This document shows positions 15,680 to 25,761 of a DNA stretch of 64,000 nt, in pieces. The stretch is taken from NCBI RefSeq assembly GCF_040126305.1, contig NZ_CP149510.1, forward strand, positions 2,057,001-2,121,000, read 5' to 3'. Position 1 is the stretch's first letter. The number at the start of each line of letters is the position of its first letter. The stretch comes from Pararhizobium sp. A13 (GTDB lineage Bacteria; Pseudomonadota; Alphaproteobacteria; Rhizobiales; Rhizobiaceae). The notes beneath the pieces were generated by a model. That model saw only the letters and a list, made by a program, of their open reading frames with translations, had not been told where the DNA came from and did not search any database. A program made the translations under genes and the position numbers.

Positions 15680-17512
15680 TCAGCCCGCCTTGCGCCATTG
15701 GGGTTCCCGTCGGGTTTCGACTGGTGCGCCGCCGTCGGAGATGCGAAAGGCGCGGATGAGGTTCAAGAGCTCTTCCGTATCGTCCGCCAGCACCTGGGCC
15801 GACGCCGTCGTCTCTTCCGCCATGGCGGCGTTCTGCTGCGTGGCCATGTCGAGTTGGTTCATCGAGCCGTTGATGCTGCGCAGCGTCGTGTCCTGTTCCT
15901 TGGCGCTGTAGGCGATCTTGGCCACGATCTCGTTGGCCGCCTCGATCTGGCTGGAAATCCGCTTCAGCGCCTCTCCGGCCTCGCCGACCAGCTTGACGCC
16001 GTTGACCACCTGGCCGGAGGAACGGGAAATTTGTTCCTTGATCTCCTTGGCGGCGGCGGCGGAGCGTTGTGCCAGTTCGCGCACTTCCTGCGCCACGACG
16101 GCGAAACCCTTGCCGGAATCGCCGGCACGCGCCGCCTCGACACCGGCATTCAGTGCGAGCAGGTTGGTCTGGAAGGCGATTTCGTCGATCACGCCGATGA
16201 TCTTGGAAATCTCGTCGGAGGATTTTTCGATGCCGTTCATGGCCTCGATCGCCTGCGAGACGATGGCGTCGCTGCGCGACGCGTCGGCGCTGACGGCCTG
16301 CACCCGCTTGCTCGCTTCACCAGCGCCCTCGGCCGTGTGGCGCACGGAGGCGGATAGTTCGTCGACCGCGGCGACGGTTTCTTCCAGATTGGCCGCCTGC
16401 TGTTCCGTACGGCGAGCGAGCTCCAGGGAAGCGTTGCGGATTTCCTCCTTGCTGCCGCCGATATCGGCACCCTTGCCGTTGACCTTGGACATGGCCGCCT
16501 CGAGCCGCGCCAGCGCATTGTTGAAGTGTTCGCGCAGCGTTGAATAGCTGGGGCCGAGATCGCCGCAGCGAATGGTGAGGTCGCCGGTAGCCAGAACCTC
16601 CATGGCCTCGCCGATCGTCGCCACCACATGCGCCTGCAGTTCCGCCTCTTCGCGCTGAAGGTCGAGATTGTGCTGGCGCTCGGCGTTGATTTCGGCCTGC
16701 TGCTCGGCCTGGCGGCGGGTCATCTCATGCCGTTCGCGCACCTTCTGCTGCAGCGATTGCGTCGCCGTCGCCATCAGACCCACTTCGTTGCGCAGGTTCG
16801 TGTGCGGGATGTGGATCGAAACGTTCTCGTCGGCAACCGCCTGGAGCGCCGTGTGGATCGCCTGTAGCGGCTTGGTGATGCCGCGGATGACGTACCAGGC
16901 GGCGCCGATGCCGAATCCGAAAACGATCAGGCCGATGGACAGCGCCTTCCAGATGGTGGCGGTAACCTGTGCGTCGAGGTCATCGATGTAAAGGCCGGTG
17001 ACGACGACCACCTGCCAGGGCTCGAAGGCTTCGGCATAGCCGCTCTTGCGAAAGAAGGCATCGTCCGGCTCGCCGGGCTTGACGGCATAAAAGTTTGTCT
17101 GGCCGCCGCCGGCGCGTCCAAGCCTGACCAGTTCGTCGCGGAACTTGTAGCCCTTTGGATCGGCAACGCCCTTGGCGCTCTTGCCGACCTTGCGTGCGTC
17201 GGGGTGGAATTTCATGACGACATCATAGTCGTAGCCGAAGAAATATCCGTCCGGATCGAATTTCATCGCCGTCAGAGTTTTGAAGGCCTGCGCCTGTGCC
17301 TCTTCGCGGGTCAGTTCACCCGCCGTTTCCCGTTCGTGGAAAGCCTTGAGTACCGACACGGCCGATTGCACCTGGGTGCGCAGCGTGTCGTAGCGGGCTT
17401 GGTAGAGCGCGTCGCTTGAGGCGGATATTTGAAAATAGACGGCCGCTGCGAAAGCAACGAACAGGCCGGTAACCAGCAGCAGCAGTTGCCGCGAAATCCT
17501 GAGATTCTTCAT
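15680..17512 (-). CDS. Methyl-accepting chemotaxis protein with single Cache sensor
   Basis: The chemoreceptor of 610 residues has an N-terminal membrane helix (about 8-28) and a periplasmic single-Cache domain with DGYFFGYDYDVVMKFHPDAR and GGGQTNFYAVKPGEPDDAFF. A second membrane helix follows (about 185-207), then HAMP, a long helical linker and the conserved signalling tip ([20 protein letters not shown]). There is no C-terminal CheR-binding pentapeptide. Single-Cache receptors of this type often sense small carboxylates, but no ligand can be read here. It is a stand-alone gene with its own terminator at 15625-15653. Confidence 0.92.
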   Translation of the reverse strand: MKNLRISRQLLLLVTGLFVAFAAAVYFQISASSDALYQARYDTLRTQVQSAVSVLKAFHERETAGELTREEAQAQAFKTLTAMKFDPDGYFFGYDYDVVMKFHPDARKVGKSAKGVADPKGYKFRDELVRLGRAGGGQTNFYAVKPGEPDDAFFRKSGYAEAFEPWQVVVVTGLYIDDLDAQVTATIWKALSIGLIVFGFGIGAAWYVIRGITKPLQAIHTALQAVADENVSIHIPHTNLRNEVGLMATATQSLQQKVRERHEMTRRQAEQQAEINAERQHNLDLQREEAELQAHVVATIGEAMEVLATGDLTIRCGDLGPSYSTLREHFNNALARLEAAMSKVNGKGADIGGSKEEIRNASLELARRTEQQAANLEETVAAVDELSASVRHTAEGAGEASKRVQAVSADASRSDAIVSQAIEAMNGIEKSSDEISKIIGVIDEIAFQTNLLALNAGVEAARAGDSGKGFAVVAQEVRELAQRSAAAAKEIKEQISRSSGQVVNGVKLVGEAGEALKRISSQIEAANEIVAKIAYSAKEQDTTLRSINGSMNQLDMATQQNAAMAEETTASAQVLADDTEELLNLIRAFRISDGGAPVETRREPQWRKAG

Positions 17513-17695
17513 GGTTTTTCACGCGATCCAAATACCGGCAGCCAAGGGATCGCCGGCAAATCTATTTAAACGAAGCAGGGGTAAAGGCAGGTCGCACGCT
17601 GCGGCCACCGGAAATCATTTCCAAGACTATGTTATTCTGAATGTGCTTAAGAAAAGCCTATTCGCCAGCTGACGAATGCCGCTTTCTTACAGCGC

Positions 17696-17731
17696 AAAAA
17701 ATTACGCCCCTGCTTCTCTCAGGGGCGCAAT
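17696..17731 (-). terminator. Rho-independent terminator for the HPE1-like gene
   Basis: On the minus strand the stem ATTGCGCCCCTG/CAGGGGCGTAAT (one mismatch, 7-nt loop) is followed by TTTTTG. It lies about 75 bp after the stop at 17808. Confidence 0.8.
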
Positions 17732-17807
17732 TTCTCGCCTTGGAAGGCGAATGCCCGTTCAGCCATTTCAGCGTGGCTGGCTAGGGCAGGGACAGGGAAC
17801 TCCCGGA

Positions 17808-18335
17808 CTATTTTAGCCGAAGTTGGAAATTTTCCAGATCAACTTCTTGTGAATGGCTGTCTTGCGGCGTTACCGCGACGATGCCGGCCATCGATGCGGT
17901 GGAGACCGCGCCGGTTTTCACGGTGCCGTCGATGATGGAAAGCGTGGCCGTTGCCTCAGCCTCGGCCGGCAGTGCATCCGCGGCTGGAGCCTTCGCCAGA
18001 TGCTCGGCCGGCGCCATTTCGAGCTGCGCCGCCTTGACGGCTTCCTCCGAAGCCTTGGTGATGAAGACGACCGGGGAGCCGCCGAGCCAGGCCTCTGTGC
18101 GCACCAGTTTCATCTCGCCATTGATTTCCTTGAGTTCCACCCGTTCAGTGCCGGGAGCGATCTCGGGAACGACATAGCCCGTCTTCTTGGTGACAACCGG
18201 CGGCGGGCAATGGGCGCAGGAAAGCTGCGAAACGCTGTTGTTTGCGTCCTGTCCTGTCTTCACGACTTCAACCGATGACGCGCTGGCTGAACCGGCGGCA
18301 AGCAGGCTGGCGATTGTGAACAACAGGGTGCGCAT
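17808..18335 (-). CDS. Exported HPE1-like protein
   Basis: A secreted or periplasmic protein of 175 residues. The signal peptide MRTLLFTIASLLAAGSASAS is followed by a mature part with a small Cys pair (SCAHCPPP), the motif APGTERVELKEINGEMKLVR and TEAWLGGSPVVFITKASEEA. From memory this matches rhizobial proteins annotated as plant virulence effector HPE1-like; the name comes from sequence resemblance and no effector activity is implied. ATG 18335 is preferred because GGAGA is 6 bp upstream; the ATG at 18341 overlaps that site. It has its own terminator at 17696-17731. Confidence 0.7.
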   Translation of the reverse strand: MRTLLFTIASLLAAGSASASSVEVVKTGQDANNSVSQLSCAHCPPPVVTKKTGYVVPEIAPGTERVELKEINGEMKLVRTEAWLGGSPVVFITKASEEAVKAAQLEMAPAEHLAKAPAADALPAEAEATATLSIIDGTVKTGAVSTASMAGIVAVTPQDSHSQEVDLENFQLRLK

Positions 18336-18452
18336 CAGCATTCTCCTCGATAATCCGTGCGAGGAGACTATTCATTCTCCGTTACGTTCCCGTCAGGAGA
18401 ATTGGTAAAAATTGAGTGAGTTTTTCGATCTTCCGCGCGGGATCGTTGTCGA

Positions 18453-19724
18453 TCAGGCCTTCTCGCGCTCGACCGCCTGCCAGCCGATATCGCGGCGGCA
18501 GAAGCCGTTGTCCCACTCGACCCGGTCGAGAGCGGCATAGGCCGTCGCTTGGGCTGCGCTGACGGTCGCTCCCATGGCGGTCACGTTCAGCACACGGCCG
18601 CCCGTCGCCACCAATTGCCCGTCCTTCAGCGCCGTTCCGGCATGGAAGACCTTGGTCGCGCTGTCTTCAGCGGGCAATTTCCGGATCGGCGTGTTCTTCG
18701 CGTAGGAGCCTGGATAGCCCTTCGATGCCATCACCACCGTCAGCGCCACCTCGTCGCGCCATTTTGCGCTCACGGATGCCAGCATTCCCATCGCGGCGGC
18801 ATGGAGCAGCGGCAACAGATCGCTCTTCAGCCGCATCATCAGCACCTGGCATTCGGGATCGCCGAAGCGGACATTGTATTCGATAAGTTCGGGACCCTTG
18901 GCGGTGATCATCAGTCCGGCGAACAGCACGCCGGTGAAGGGATGACCGCTATCGGCCATGCCGGCGATCGTCGGCTCGATGATCTCGCGCATCGTCCGCT
19001 CGACCATCTCCGCCGTCATCACCGGCGCCGGTGAATAGGCGCCCATGCCGCCGGTGTTCGGCCCCGTATCGCCGTCGCCCACGCGCTTATGGTCCTGCAC
19101 CGAGGCAAGCGGCAAGGCGGTCTTGCCGTCGCAGAGGCAGAAGAAGCTCGCCTCCTCGCCATCCAGATAAGCCTCGACCACAACCTCGGCGCCAGCCGCG
19201 CCGAAGGTGCCGGAAAAGCAGCTGTCGATGGCATCAAGCGCCTCGTCCAGCGTCATCGCCACCGTCACGCCCTTGCCGGCGGCAAGGCCATCGGCCTTGA
19301 TGACGATCGGCGCACCCTGTTCGCGCACGTAAGCCTTGGCCGGCTCGGCAGAAGTGAAGCGCTGATAGGCGCCAGTCGGGATGTTGTATTTGGCGCAGAT
19401 GTCCTTGGTAAAGCCCTTGGAGCCCTCGAGTTGGGCCGCCGCCGCCGAAGGGCCGAAGACGGCGATGCCGCCCTCGCGCAGCGTATCGGCAAGCCCCGCC
19501 ACCAGCGGCGCTTCCGGGCCGACCACGACGAAGTCGATTGATTCCCTGCGGCAGAAGGCGAGCACGGCGCTGTCGTCGGTGACGTCTAGGTCGACGAGCG
19601 TCGCTTCTTCGCCGATGCCTGGGTTGCCAGGCGCCGCGTAAAGTGCCGTCAGCAACGGCGATTGCGCCAGTTTCCATGCCAGTGCATGTTCGCGCCCGCC
19701 CGACCCGATCAACAGAACTCTCAT
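18453..19724 (-). CDS. purD: Phosphoribosylamine-glycine ligase (GAR synthetase)
   Basis: It catalyses the second step of de novo purine synthesis, the ATP-dependent joining of phosphoribosylamine and glycine. The 423-residue ATP-grasp enzyme shows the N-terminal [50 protein letters not shown] and the metal-binding [13 protein letters not shown] motifs. Length and ends are normal. It stands as a separate gene between the HPE1-like gene and the GGDEF-EAL gene; no other purine gene is nearby. Confidence 0.97.
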   Translation of the reverse strand: MRVLLIGSGGREHALAWKLAQSPLLTALYAAPGNPGIGEEATLVDLDVTDDSAVLAFCRRESIDFVVVGPEAPLVAGLADTLREGGIAVFGPSAAAAQLEGSKGFTKDICAKYNIPTGAYQRFTSAEPAKAYVREQGAPIVIKADGLAAGKGVTVAMTLDEALDAIDSCFSGTFGAAGAEVVVEAYLDGEEASFFCLCDGKTALPLASVQDHKRVGDGDTGPNTGGMGAYSPAPVMTAEMVERTMREIIEPTIAGMADSGHPFTGVLFAGLMITAKGPELIEYNVRFGDPECQVLMMRLKSDLLPLLHAAAMGMLASVSAKWRDEVALTVVMASKGYPGSYAKNTPIRKLPAEDSATKVFHAGTALKDGQLVATGGRVLNVTAMGATVSAAQATAYAALDRVEWDNGFCRRDIGWQAVEREKA

Positions 19725-19820
19725 CGCCTACTCCCGCAGCCCGAAGTGTTGAGGTGCGGTTAAGGTGAGGGCGGCTGAAGGTCAAGGCAAAATCGGAATT
19801 ATGCGAGATTGACTGGCGGT

Positions 19821-22214
19821 TCAGAGTAGGTTGGAGGTCCCCGCGCGGCGTCTGCCGCCGTTGACGACTGCGTGGTCTGCGTCGTGACCAGCCATTTCCG
19901 CCGCCCGCTTCAGCGCCCAGATCGAGAGGTCGGGCAGAGCCAGCGGCCTGCTGATCAGATAGCCCTGAAAATGATCGCAACCCGCTGCCGTCAGCAGGGC
20001 GAGTTTCTCATGGCTGTCGATGCCTTCGCCGATCACCGACATCCGCTGTGCGTGGCAGAGTGCGACCATTGCCTTCAGCGCCGGCAGCGATTCCTCGTTG
20101 GCAAGGGTTTCCACCAGTGCCCGGTCGAGCTTGATGGTATCGGCGGTATATTCGATGATCTGCTGCACCGAGGTATAGCCGGCGCCGAAATCGTCGATGG
20201 AGATGCGGAACCCCTTTTCCCGCAGGGCTTCGATATTCCGGTGCAACTGGTCGCCGAGCTTGACGGCATAGGTCTCCGTCAGCTCGATCTCGATCGTCCG
20301 CGCGTCGAGCCCGTGCCGGTCGAGGCAATCGCTGAAATAGTCGCCGATTGATTTCGAGTGCAGCTCCGCCGACGAGATGTTGATGGCAAGCACCGTCTCC
20401 GGCCCGAACAACGCCTTCAGATGCTGGTGGTCCGACATCGCCCGGTTGATCACCCACCAGTCGATCTTGGTGAACTGGCCCGTGCTTTCGGCGATCGGCA
20501 CAAATTCGTCCGGCGTGATGTTGCCAAGCGTCGGGGAAACCCAGCGCAGCAAAGCCTCGCAGCCGGTCACTCTGCCGCGTGTGTCGACGATGGGCATGTA
20601 GACGAGATGGAATTGCTCGTCCGGATCGACCAGCCGCAGTTCCTCCTGGATATGGCGAATCCGGTCGCGCTTGTCCTGGAGGGCACGCGAGAAGCGGGAT
20701 GAGCGGTTCTTGCCGTTGGTCTTGGCCTGGTACATCGCCGCATCGGCATTCGAGATGAGCTCGGCCAGGTTCGTTGCATCCGTGGGACAGATGGCCACAC
20801 CGATGCTGGCGGTGACCGGGTAGTGTTTGCCGCGCACTTCAAAACCGCCGGAAAACAGCGCCAGGATGACGGCGCACATTTCGCGGATCGCGCCGTCACC
20901 CGATACCGATTGCACGAGAACGGCAAACTCGTCGCCGGAAAGCCGCGCAAAGACGACCTGCGGAAGGGATCGGCGCATGACGATTTCGCCGACGGCGCCT
21001 TCGATCCTGAGCGCGAGCATTTTGAGGAGTTCGTCGCCGACCTCATGGCCGTATTTGTCGTTGACGAACTTGAAGTTATCGATGTCGATGAAGAGCAGGC
21101 TGCAGTGACCGCCGTTGGTCGTGACCTTGTGGACGACGTCTGCGGCAAGTGTGTTGAAATGGCCGCGATTGCTGATGCCGGTCAGCGTATCCGTCCAGGA
21201 TGCGTGCTGAACCAGGTGCAGCGCGCGCTGGGACTGATCGTGCAACTGCTTGATGTTGCCGGTCAATCGGCCGATTTCGCCGGCGGCGCCGGTTTCCGTG
21301 ATGCCATCGTGCTCGCCGCTCATCACTGCCGTCACCTGCCGGTCGAGTGCTGAGATCGGATTGGTGATGAAGCGGCGGATGAGAATGATCATCAGGCCGA
21401 CGGAGACAAGGCTCATGGCCAGTGCCCCAAGGCTCAGAAGCAGCTTCAACTGCTGCATATCAGCCGCATTGTGAGACGGCGGCACGGTCAGCGTGGCAAA
21501 CAGCGATGGCGCCAGCCGCACTGACGCCGCAAGGTCATCGGGCAGGGATTGCTGCGGCGCCGCGTCGAAGCCGATCGTGGTTTTATACTCGTCCTGCAGC
21601 TTGCGCTGCATGCCGAGAAACTGCGTCGGCTCGACCGCCACCTGAACCTGAAGCGCGCTTTTCTTGGCGCTCGGCAGCGGGCGGCTGAAGGTCACAGGGT
21701 CGATGAATTCGGAATAGACGATCAGCGGTCTGGCCTGGTTGTCATGAAGATAGGTCCAGTCCCGGAGCTGGCTGCCGCCGGCCAGCCGGCGTGCCAGCTC
21801 AAACTGTGCACTACCGATCTCGGCAAACGGATCGTCGCTGTTTTCGAAATAGTAACCGGGCGTCAGGTCTGGATTGAGAATGGCAAAGGAGATGAATTTT
21901 TTCGGATCGTCGGAGAGCGAGCGGATGCTCTGCTGCAGGCGCAGTCCAAGCGCATTGTTGCGGTAGGTTTCATCGGCTTCGGAGACGAACAGCCGGATCG
22001 CGTTGCCCTCGAGGAGCGAATAGAGGAAACTCCGGCTCTGGCTGACCTCGTTGCGGAACAGGGCGGCGATGTGGTCGAGTTGCTGCGACAGCCGCGCGCG
22101 CTCCAGCGCAAGCACGGAATGGCCCTGCGCGATATAGACCGACAGCGCCGCGAGTAGATATCCCGTCAGCACCACAGGAAATATCAGGAAAAAAGCACGT
22201 TTTCCGAGCGTCAC
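19821..22214 (-). CDS. GGDEF-EAL c-di-GMP protein with periplasmic sensor (MbaA-like)
   Basis: The protein of 797 residues has two membrane helices (about 8-28 and 265-288) flanking a periplasmic sensor of about 235 residues, then HAMP, a GGDEF domain and an EAL domain. The GGDEF signature reads SGDEF (RLSGDEFAVLV). The EAL signature is intact (CEALLRW), with IDDFGAGYTS and IKLDRALV further on, so phosphodiesterase activity is likely; cyclase activity is uncertain. It starts at GTG 22214, overlapping the stop of the upstream binding-protein gene by 4 bp, which means translational coupling. This layout matches V. cholerae NspS-MbaA, where a periplasmic polyamine-binding protein controls a c-di-GMP enzyme. 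Confidence 0.9.
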   Translation of the reverse strand: MTLGKRAFFLIFPVVLTGYLLAALSVYIAQGHSVLALERARLSQQLDHIAALFRNEVSQSRSFLYSLLEGNAIRLFVSEADETYRNNALGLRLQQSIRSLSDDPKKFISFAILNPDLTPGYYFENSDDPFAEIGSAQFELARRLAGGSQLRDWTYLHDNQARPLIVYSEFIDPVTFSRPLPSAKKSALQVQVAVEPTQFLGMQRKLQDEYKTTIGFDAAPQQSLPDDLAASVRLAPSLFATLTVPPSHNAADMQQLKLLLSLGALAMSLVSVGLMIILIRRFITNPISALDRQVTAVMSGEHDGITETGAAGEIGRLTGNIKQLHDQSQRALHLVQHASWTDTLTGISNRGHFNTLAADVVHKVTTNGGHCSLLFIDIDNFKFVNDKYGHEVGDELLKMLALRIEGAVGEIVMRRSLPQVVFARLSGDEFAVLVQSVSGDGAIREMCAVILALFSGGFEVRGKHYPVTASIGVAICPTDATNLAELISNADAAMYQAKTNGKNRSSRFSRALQDKRDRIRHIQEELRLVDPDEQFHLVYMPIVDTRGRVTGCEALLRWVSPTLGNITPDEFVPIAESTGQFTKIDWWVINRAMSDHQHLKALFGPETVLAINISSAELHSKSIGDYFSDCLDRHGLDARTIEIELTETYAVKLGDQLHRNIEALREKGFRISIDDFGAGYTSVQQIIEYTADTIKLDRALVETLANEESLPALKAMVALCHAQRMSVIGEGIDSHEKLALLTAAGCDHFQGYLISRPLALPDLSIWALKRAAEMAGHDADHAVVNGGRRRAGTSNLL

Positions 22215-23254
22215 TGGAAATTTGCCATCGAGCTGATGATGCGCCGGCGGGTCTGGATCGACTGGACGGACAATTCCTTCTGATACTGGCTCTTCGCCAG
22301 GATTTCCGCGGGCGGATAGATCTCCGTGTTCGAACGCATCTCGGCCGGAATAAGCTTCAGCGCCGCTTCGCTTGCCGTCGGCATGGTCAGCGCCTCGGCG
22401 TTGGCCGCAGCACTCTGCGGCGAGGCGATGAAGTCGAGAAGTTGCAGTGCGAGCTGTTTGCGGGGCGAGGCTGTGGTCACGGCCATGCAGTCGAGCCAGG
22501 AGAACGTGCCTTCCTCGGGTACCGCGTAACGCCAGACACCGGGTGTTCCGGCCTTGTCGTTGAGCACATGCTGGTCGCCGCTATAGGCGATCGCCATGTA
22601 GATGTCCTTGCCGAGGTCGGGATTCTGGATTGAGGTGATGACGTAGTCATAGGTGAGCACGAAGGGCGCCTGCTTCTTCATCACCTCAAAGGCTTGCTTC
22701 AGCGTCTCGTTGTCGTTGGCGTTGATCGACTTGCCGAGCAGCACCAGCGGCGCGATGAACGCCTCGTTGTGGTCGTCATACATGGCGATGTGCTTTTTCA
22801 GCTCCGGCGCCGGCGACATCAGGTCGTTCCAGGAGGTGGGCACCGTCTTGACCATGTCGGAGCGATAGGCGATGCCCATCGTGCCCCACAGATAGGGCAT
22901 GGCGTAGCCGGCGCAGCGCGAGGTCCACTCGGGTTTGTAGTCTTTCAGCGAAGGCACGTTCTTTTCCGTCAGCGGCTCCAGAATACCGCGTTTTCCGAAG
23001 AGTTCCGCGCCGTTCTCGCCGACGACGACAAGATCGATATTGCTGTTGGGATCGGACAGCACTTCGTCGCGCGCATCGCCGCTGTCGTAATAGGTCTGGT
23101 TGACGGCAACACCGGACTTCTCCGTCCAGCGGTCAAGGATCTTCTGGTCGATATAAGATTCCCAGATCAACAGGTTGAGCGTCTCCGCGTGCCCGGGCGA
23201 AGCCGCGAACGGCGCGCCAAGCGCGATGGAAACGGCAATAAACGTCTTGCGCAT
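22211..23254 (-). CDS. Periplasmic polyamine-type binding protein (NspS/PotD-like)
   Basis: A solute-binding protein of 347 residues with a signal peptide (ends SPGHA, before ETLNLLIWESYI). The fold resembles PotD: LNLLIWESYID, YAMPYLWGTMGIAYR, AIAYSGDQHVLN, FSWLDCMAVTT. It lacks neighbouring permease and ATPase genes. Instead its stop overlaps the start of the GGDEF-EAL gene by 4 bp. By analogy with V. cholerae NspS, it probably acts as a ligand-loaded sensor that docks on the receptor and does not import solute. The ligand (spermidine, norspermidine or another polyamine) cannot be read from the sequence. Confidence 0.88.
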   Translation of the reverse strand: MRKTFIAVSIALGAPFAASPGHAETLNLLIWESYIDQKILDRWTEKSGVAVNQTYYDSGDARDEVLSDPNSNIDLVVVGENGAELFGKRGILEPLTEKNVPSLKDYKPEWTSRCAGYAMPYLWGTMGIAYRSDMVKTVPTSWNDLMSPAPELKKHIAMYDDHNEAFIAPLVLLGKSINANDNETLKQAFEVMKKQAPFVLTYDYVITSIQNPDLGKDIYMAIAYSGDQHVLNDKAGTPGVWRYAVPEEGTFSWLDCMAVTTASPRKQLALQLLDFIASPQSAAANAEALTMPTASEAALKLIPAEMRSNTEIYPPAEILAKSQYQKELSVQSIQTRRRIISSMANFQ

Positions 23255-23379
23255 TGAAGTTATCCCGACGGTCCCCGGGGAGAACCTTAACCCGCAATGC
23301 TTGATGAATACTTACAAGGGGATGGGATGGATTGCGATTGGTATGAAATGTCTAACGGTTGGCTGGTTCGGGTCTTCGC

Positions 23380-24579
23380 CTACCGGTGGCGGGGAAGCTT
23401 AGGCAGAAGGATCGTGAGCAGGCCGAGCAGCGGCAAGTATGAGCAGATCGTGTAAACGAACGATATGCCTTTGTGATCCGCAACCACACCGAGCACGGCA
23501 GCGCCGATGCCGCCGAAGCCGAAGGCAAAGCCGAAGAACATGCCGGCGATCAGCCCGACGCGCCCCGGCACCAGTTCCTGTGCGAACACCACGATCGCGG
23601 AAAACGCGGAGGAGAAGATGAAGCCGATCAGGATGACCAAGGCCGCGGTCCAGAACAGGTTGGCATAGGGCAGGATCAGCGCGAAGGGAATGACGCCGAG
23701 GATCGAGAACCAGATGACGAAGCGTGCGCCGAAACGGTCGCCGATCGGCCCGCCGAAGATCACGCCGGCGGCCGACGCGCCAAGGAACAGGAACAACAGC
23801 AACTGCGCGTCCTGAACGCCGAGACCGAACTTCTCGATGGTGAAGAAGGTGAAATAGCTGGAGAGGCTGGCAAGGTAGGCATTCTTCGTCGCCGTCAGGA
23901 TGATGAGGATGATCAGCGTCCAGATAACCTGGCTGCGCGGCAGGGGTAGGGTGCGGCTGACGGCCTTGCGGCCTGCGGAACTGCGGCGGTGGCGCGCGTA
24001 CCAGACACTGACCCCGGACAAGACCATGAAGCCGGTCAATGCAATGACCGAGAACCAGCTCAGGCTCTCCTGGCCACGCGGAATGACGATGAAGGCCGCG
24101 AGCAGCGGCCCGATCGCGGTGCCGGTGTTGCCGCCCACCTGAAACAGCGACTGGGCAAGGCCGTGTCGCCCGCCGGAGGCGAGCCGCGCGACACGCGACG
24201 CCTCGGGGTGAAAGATGGCAGAGCCGATGCCGATCATGCAGGCACCTGCGACAAGGACATAGAAGTGATGAGCATTGGCGAGCGTGATCAGTCCAGCGCA
24301 GGTGGAAAGCATGGCAGCCGGCAGCGAGAAAGGCATCGGCCAGCGATCGGTGACGACGCCGACGGCGGGCTGCAGCAGCGAGGCGGTAACCTGAAAGGCG
24401 AAGGTCAGAAGGCCGATCTGCACGAAATCAAGGGCGTAATTGGCCTTCAGCAGCGGATAGAGAGAGGTTAGGAGCGACTGCATGATGTCGTTCATCATGT
24501 GGCAGAAGCTGACAGCGACGATGACGGAAAACGCCGTCTTCTCCGCGCTGATGCCGTTTGCCGATGATACCGTCGCCAT
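23380..24579 (-). CDS. MFS transporter, fosmidomycin-resistance (Fsr) type
   Basis: An inner-membrane major facilitator of 399 residues with about 12 membrane helices. The motifs PAVGVVTDRWPMPFSLPAA, HPEASRVARLASGGRHGLA and FQVGGNTGTAIGPLLAAF are the signature of the Fsr subgroup of drug exporters. ATG 24579 has AGGAGA about 6 bp upstream; in-frame sequence beyond it is not protein-like. The gene is divergent from an AraC regulator whose start lies 110 bp away, so that regulator probably controls it. Exported substrate unknown. Confidence 0.92.
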   Translation of the reverse strand: MATVSSANGISAEKTAFSVIVAVSFCHMMNDIMQSLLTSLYPLLKANYALDFVQIGLLTFAFQVTASLLQPAVGVVTDRWPMPFSLPAAMLSTCAGLITLANAHHFYVLVAGACMIGIGSAIFHPEASRVARLASGGRHGLAQSLFQVGGNTGTAIGPLLAAFIVIPRGQESLSWFSVIALTGFMVLSGVSVWYARHRRSSAGRKAVSRTLPLPRSQVIWTLIILIILTATKNAYLASLSSYFTFFTIEKFGLGVQDAQLLLFLFLGASAAGVIFGGPIGDRFGARFVIWFSILGVIPFALILPYANLFWTAALVILIGFIFSSAFSAIVVFAQELVPGRVGLIAGMFFGFAFGFGGIGAAVLGVVADHKGISFVYTICSYLPLLGLLTILLPKLPRHR

Positions 24580-24690
24580 GTTGTTCTCCTCGCCCGCCGA
24601 ATACCGTGTTTTGCGTGTATCGCTCTCTGTACCTCGCTTGAGTCTGGCCTGCTTTTGTGCTCTGGTCGCATTCTTTCGAGAGTGGGCCAA

Positions 24691-25506
24691 ATGCGCGTCA
24701 TCGATCTCACCGGACAGAACAGCCAGAGCGACGACGAGCATTTCGCCAGCCTTTCCTGGATCGAAAGCGCCGAGGAGCCCGTCCTTGCACTCGGCCGAGT
24801 CTATCCCGCCGGCTTCCGCGGGCCGCCGCACAGCCACACCAAGACGCAACTCTGGTGCGCCCGCGGTGGTGTGGTGCTGGTCAGCACTGCCGGCGGTCGC
24901 TGGATGATACCGCCCGGTCACGGACTGCTCATTCCGGCGGGTCTCGAACATTTCAGCGAGATGATCAGCGAAGTGCACATGCATTCCATCTATGTCGATC
25001 CGTCGGTCATCGGCCCGCATGGTCCGCGTGTGCTTGAAGTCACGGCGCTGGCCAGCAGCCTGATCGAGGAATTGGTACAGTCTGACGAGAAACCGCTGCC
25101 GCAGCGGCGCAAACGATTGATCATGGAACTGCTGCTGGACGAGATTGGCCAGTTGCCGGAGCGGCCGCTCGGCCTGCCGTTTCCGGGCGATGCGCGACTG
25201 AGTCGTCTCTGCCGCCATTTCCTGAAGTCGCCGGCCGCCAATGCGGGCATAGACGACTGGGCGCGGGAACTGGGCATGAGCCGCCGCTCGTTTACCCGGC
25301 TGTTTCGTGCCGAGACCGGTGTCAGCTTCGTTACCTGGCGGCAGCAGGCGTGCATCTTCGCCTCGCTGCCGCGGCTGGCCGCCGGCGAGCCGGTGACGAA
25401 CGTTGCGCTTGATGCCGGCTACGAAAACATTGCGGCCTTCACCACGATGTTTCGCCGCATGCTCGGCAGTTCGCCCAGCACCTATCTGAAATCACGCGCT
25501 GCCTGA
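24691..25506 (+). CDS. AraC family transcriptional regulator
   Basis: The protein of 271 residues has an N-terminal cupin sensor (HSHTKTQLWCARGGVVLVST, then WMIPPGHGLLIPAGLEH) and a C-terminal double helix-turn-helix (WARELGMSRRSFTRLFRAET and VALDAGYENIAAFTTMFRRM). This is the usual form of small-ligand AraC activators. It is transcribed divergently from the Fsr-type exporter and probably regulates it from the shared 110-bp region. ATG 24691 was chosen; an upstream in-frame start at 24655 adds 12 residues without family character. Confidence 0.9.
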   Translation: MRVIDLTGQNSQSDDEHFASLSWIESAEEPVLALGRVYPAGFRGPPHSHTKTQLWCARGGVVLVSTAGGRWMIPPGHGLLIPAGLEHFSEMISEVHMHSIYVDPSVIGPHGPRVLEVTALASSLIEELVQSDEKPLPQRRKRLIMELLLDEIGQLPERPLGLPFPGDARLSRLCRHFLKSPAANAGIDDWARELGMSRRSFTRLFRAETGVSFVTWRQQACIFASLPRLAAGEPVTNVALDAGYENIAAFTTMFRRMLGSSPSTYLKSRAA

Positions 25507-25761
25507 CGATGCAATTTTGCCACTTCGCGGCTGAAATCCAGAAACCGCTGTCTTCCTATCTTTTTGTAAATAAACGATTTCCTGTATCGCGTTGCGTGAA
25601 TATGGAAAAGAAAGCCTGAAGGTCTCTGGTTAACGGAATGGTAGTGAGATAAGGCCTACAACCGCGCCGAAACGAACCGTTTCAGTCTGCCCCGTTCTCC
25701 ACCACCGGTACGTTGCGCTGGTGCCCGGTCGCAAAAGGGGCTTTGTATCCGGAGTTCCGAC

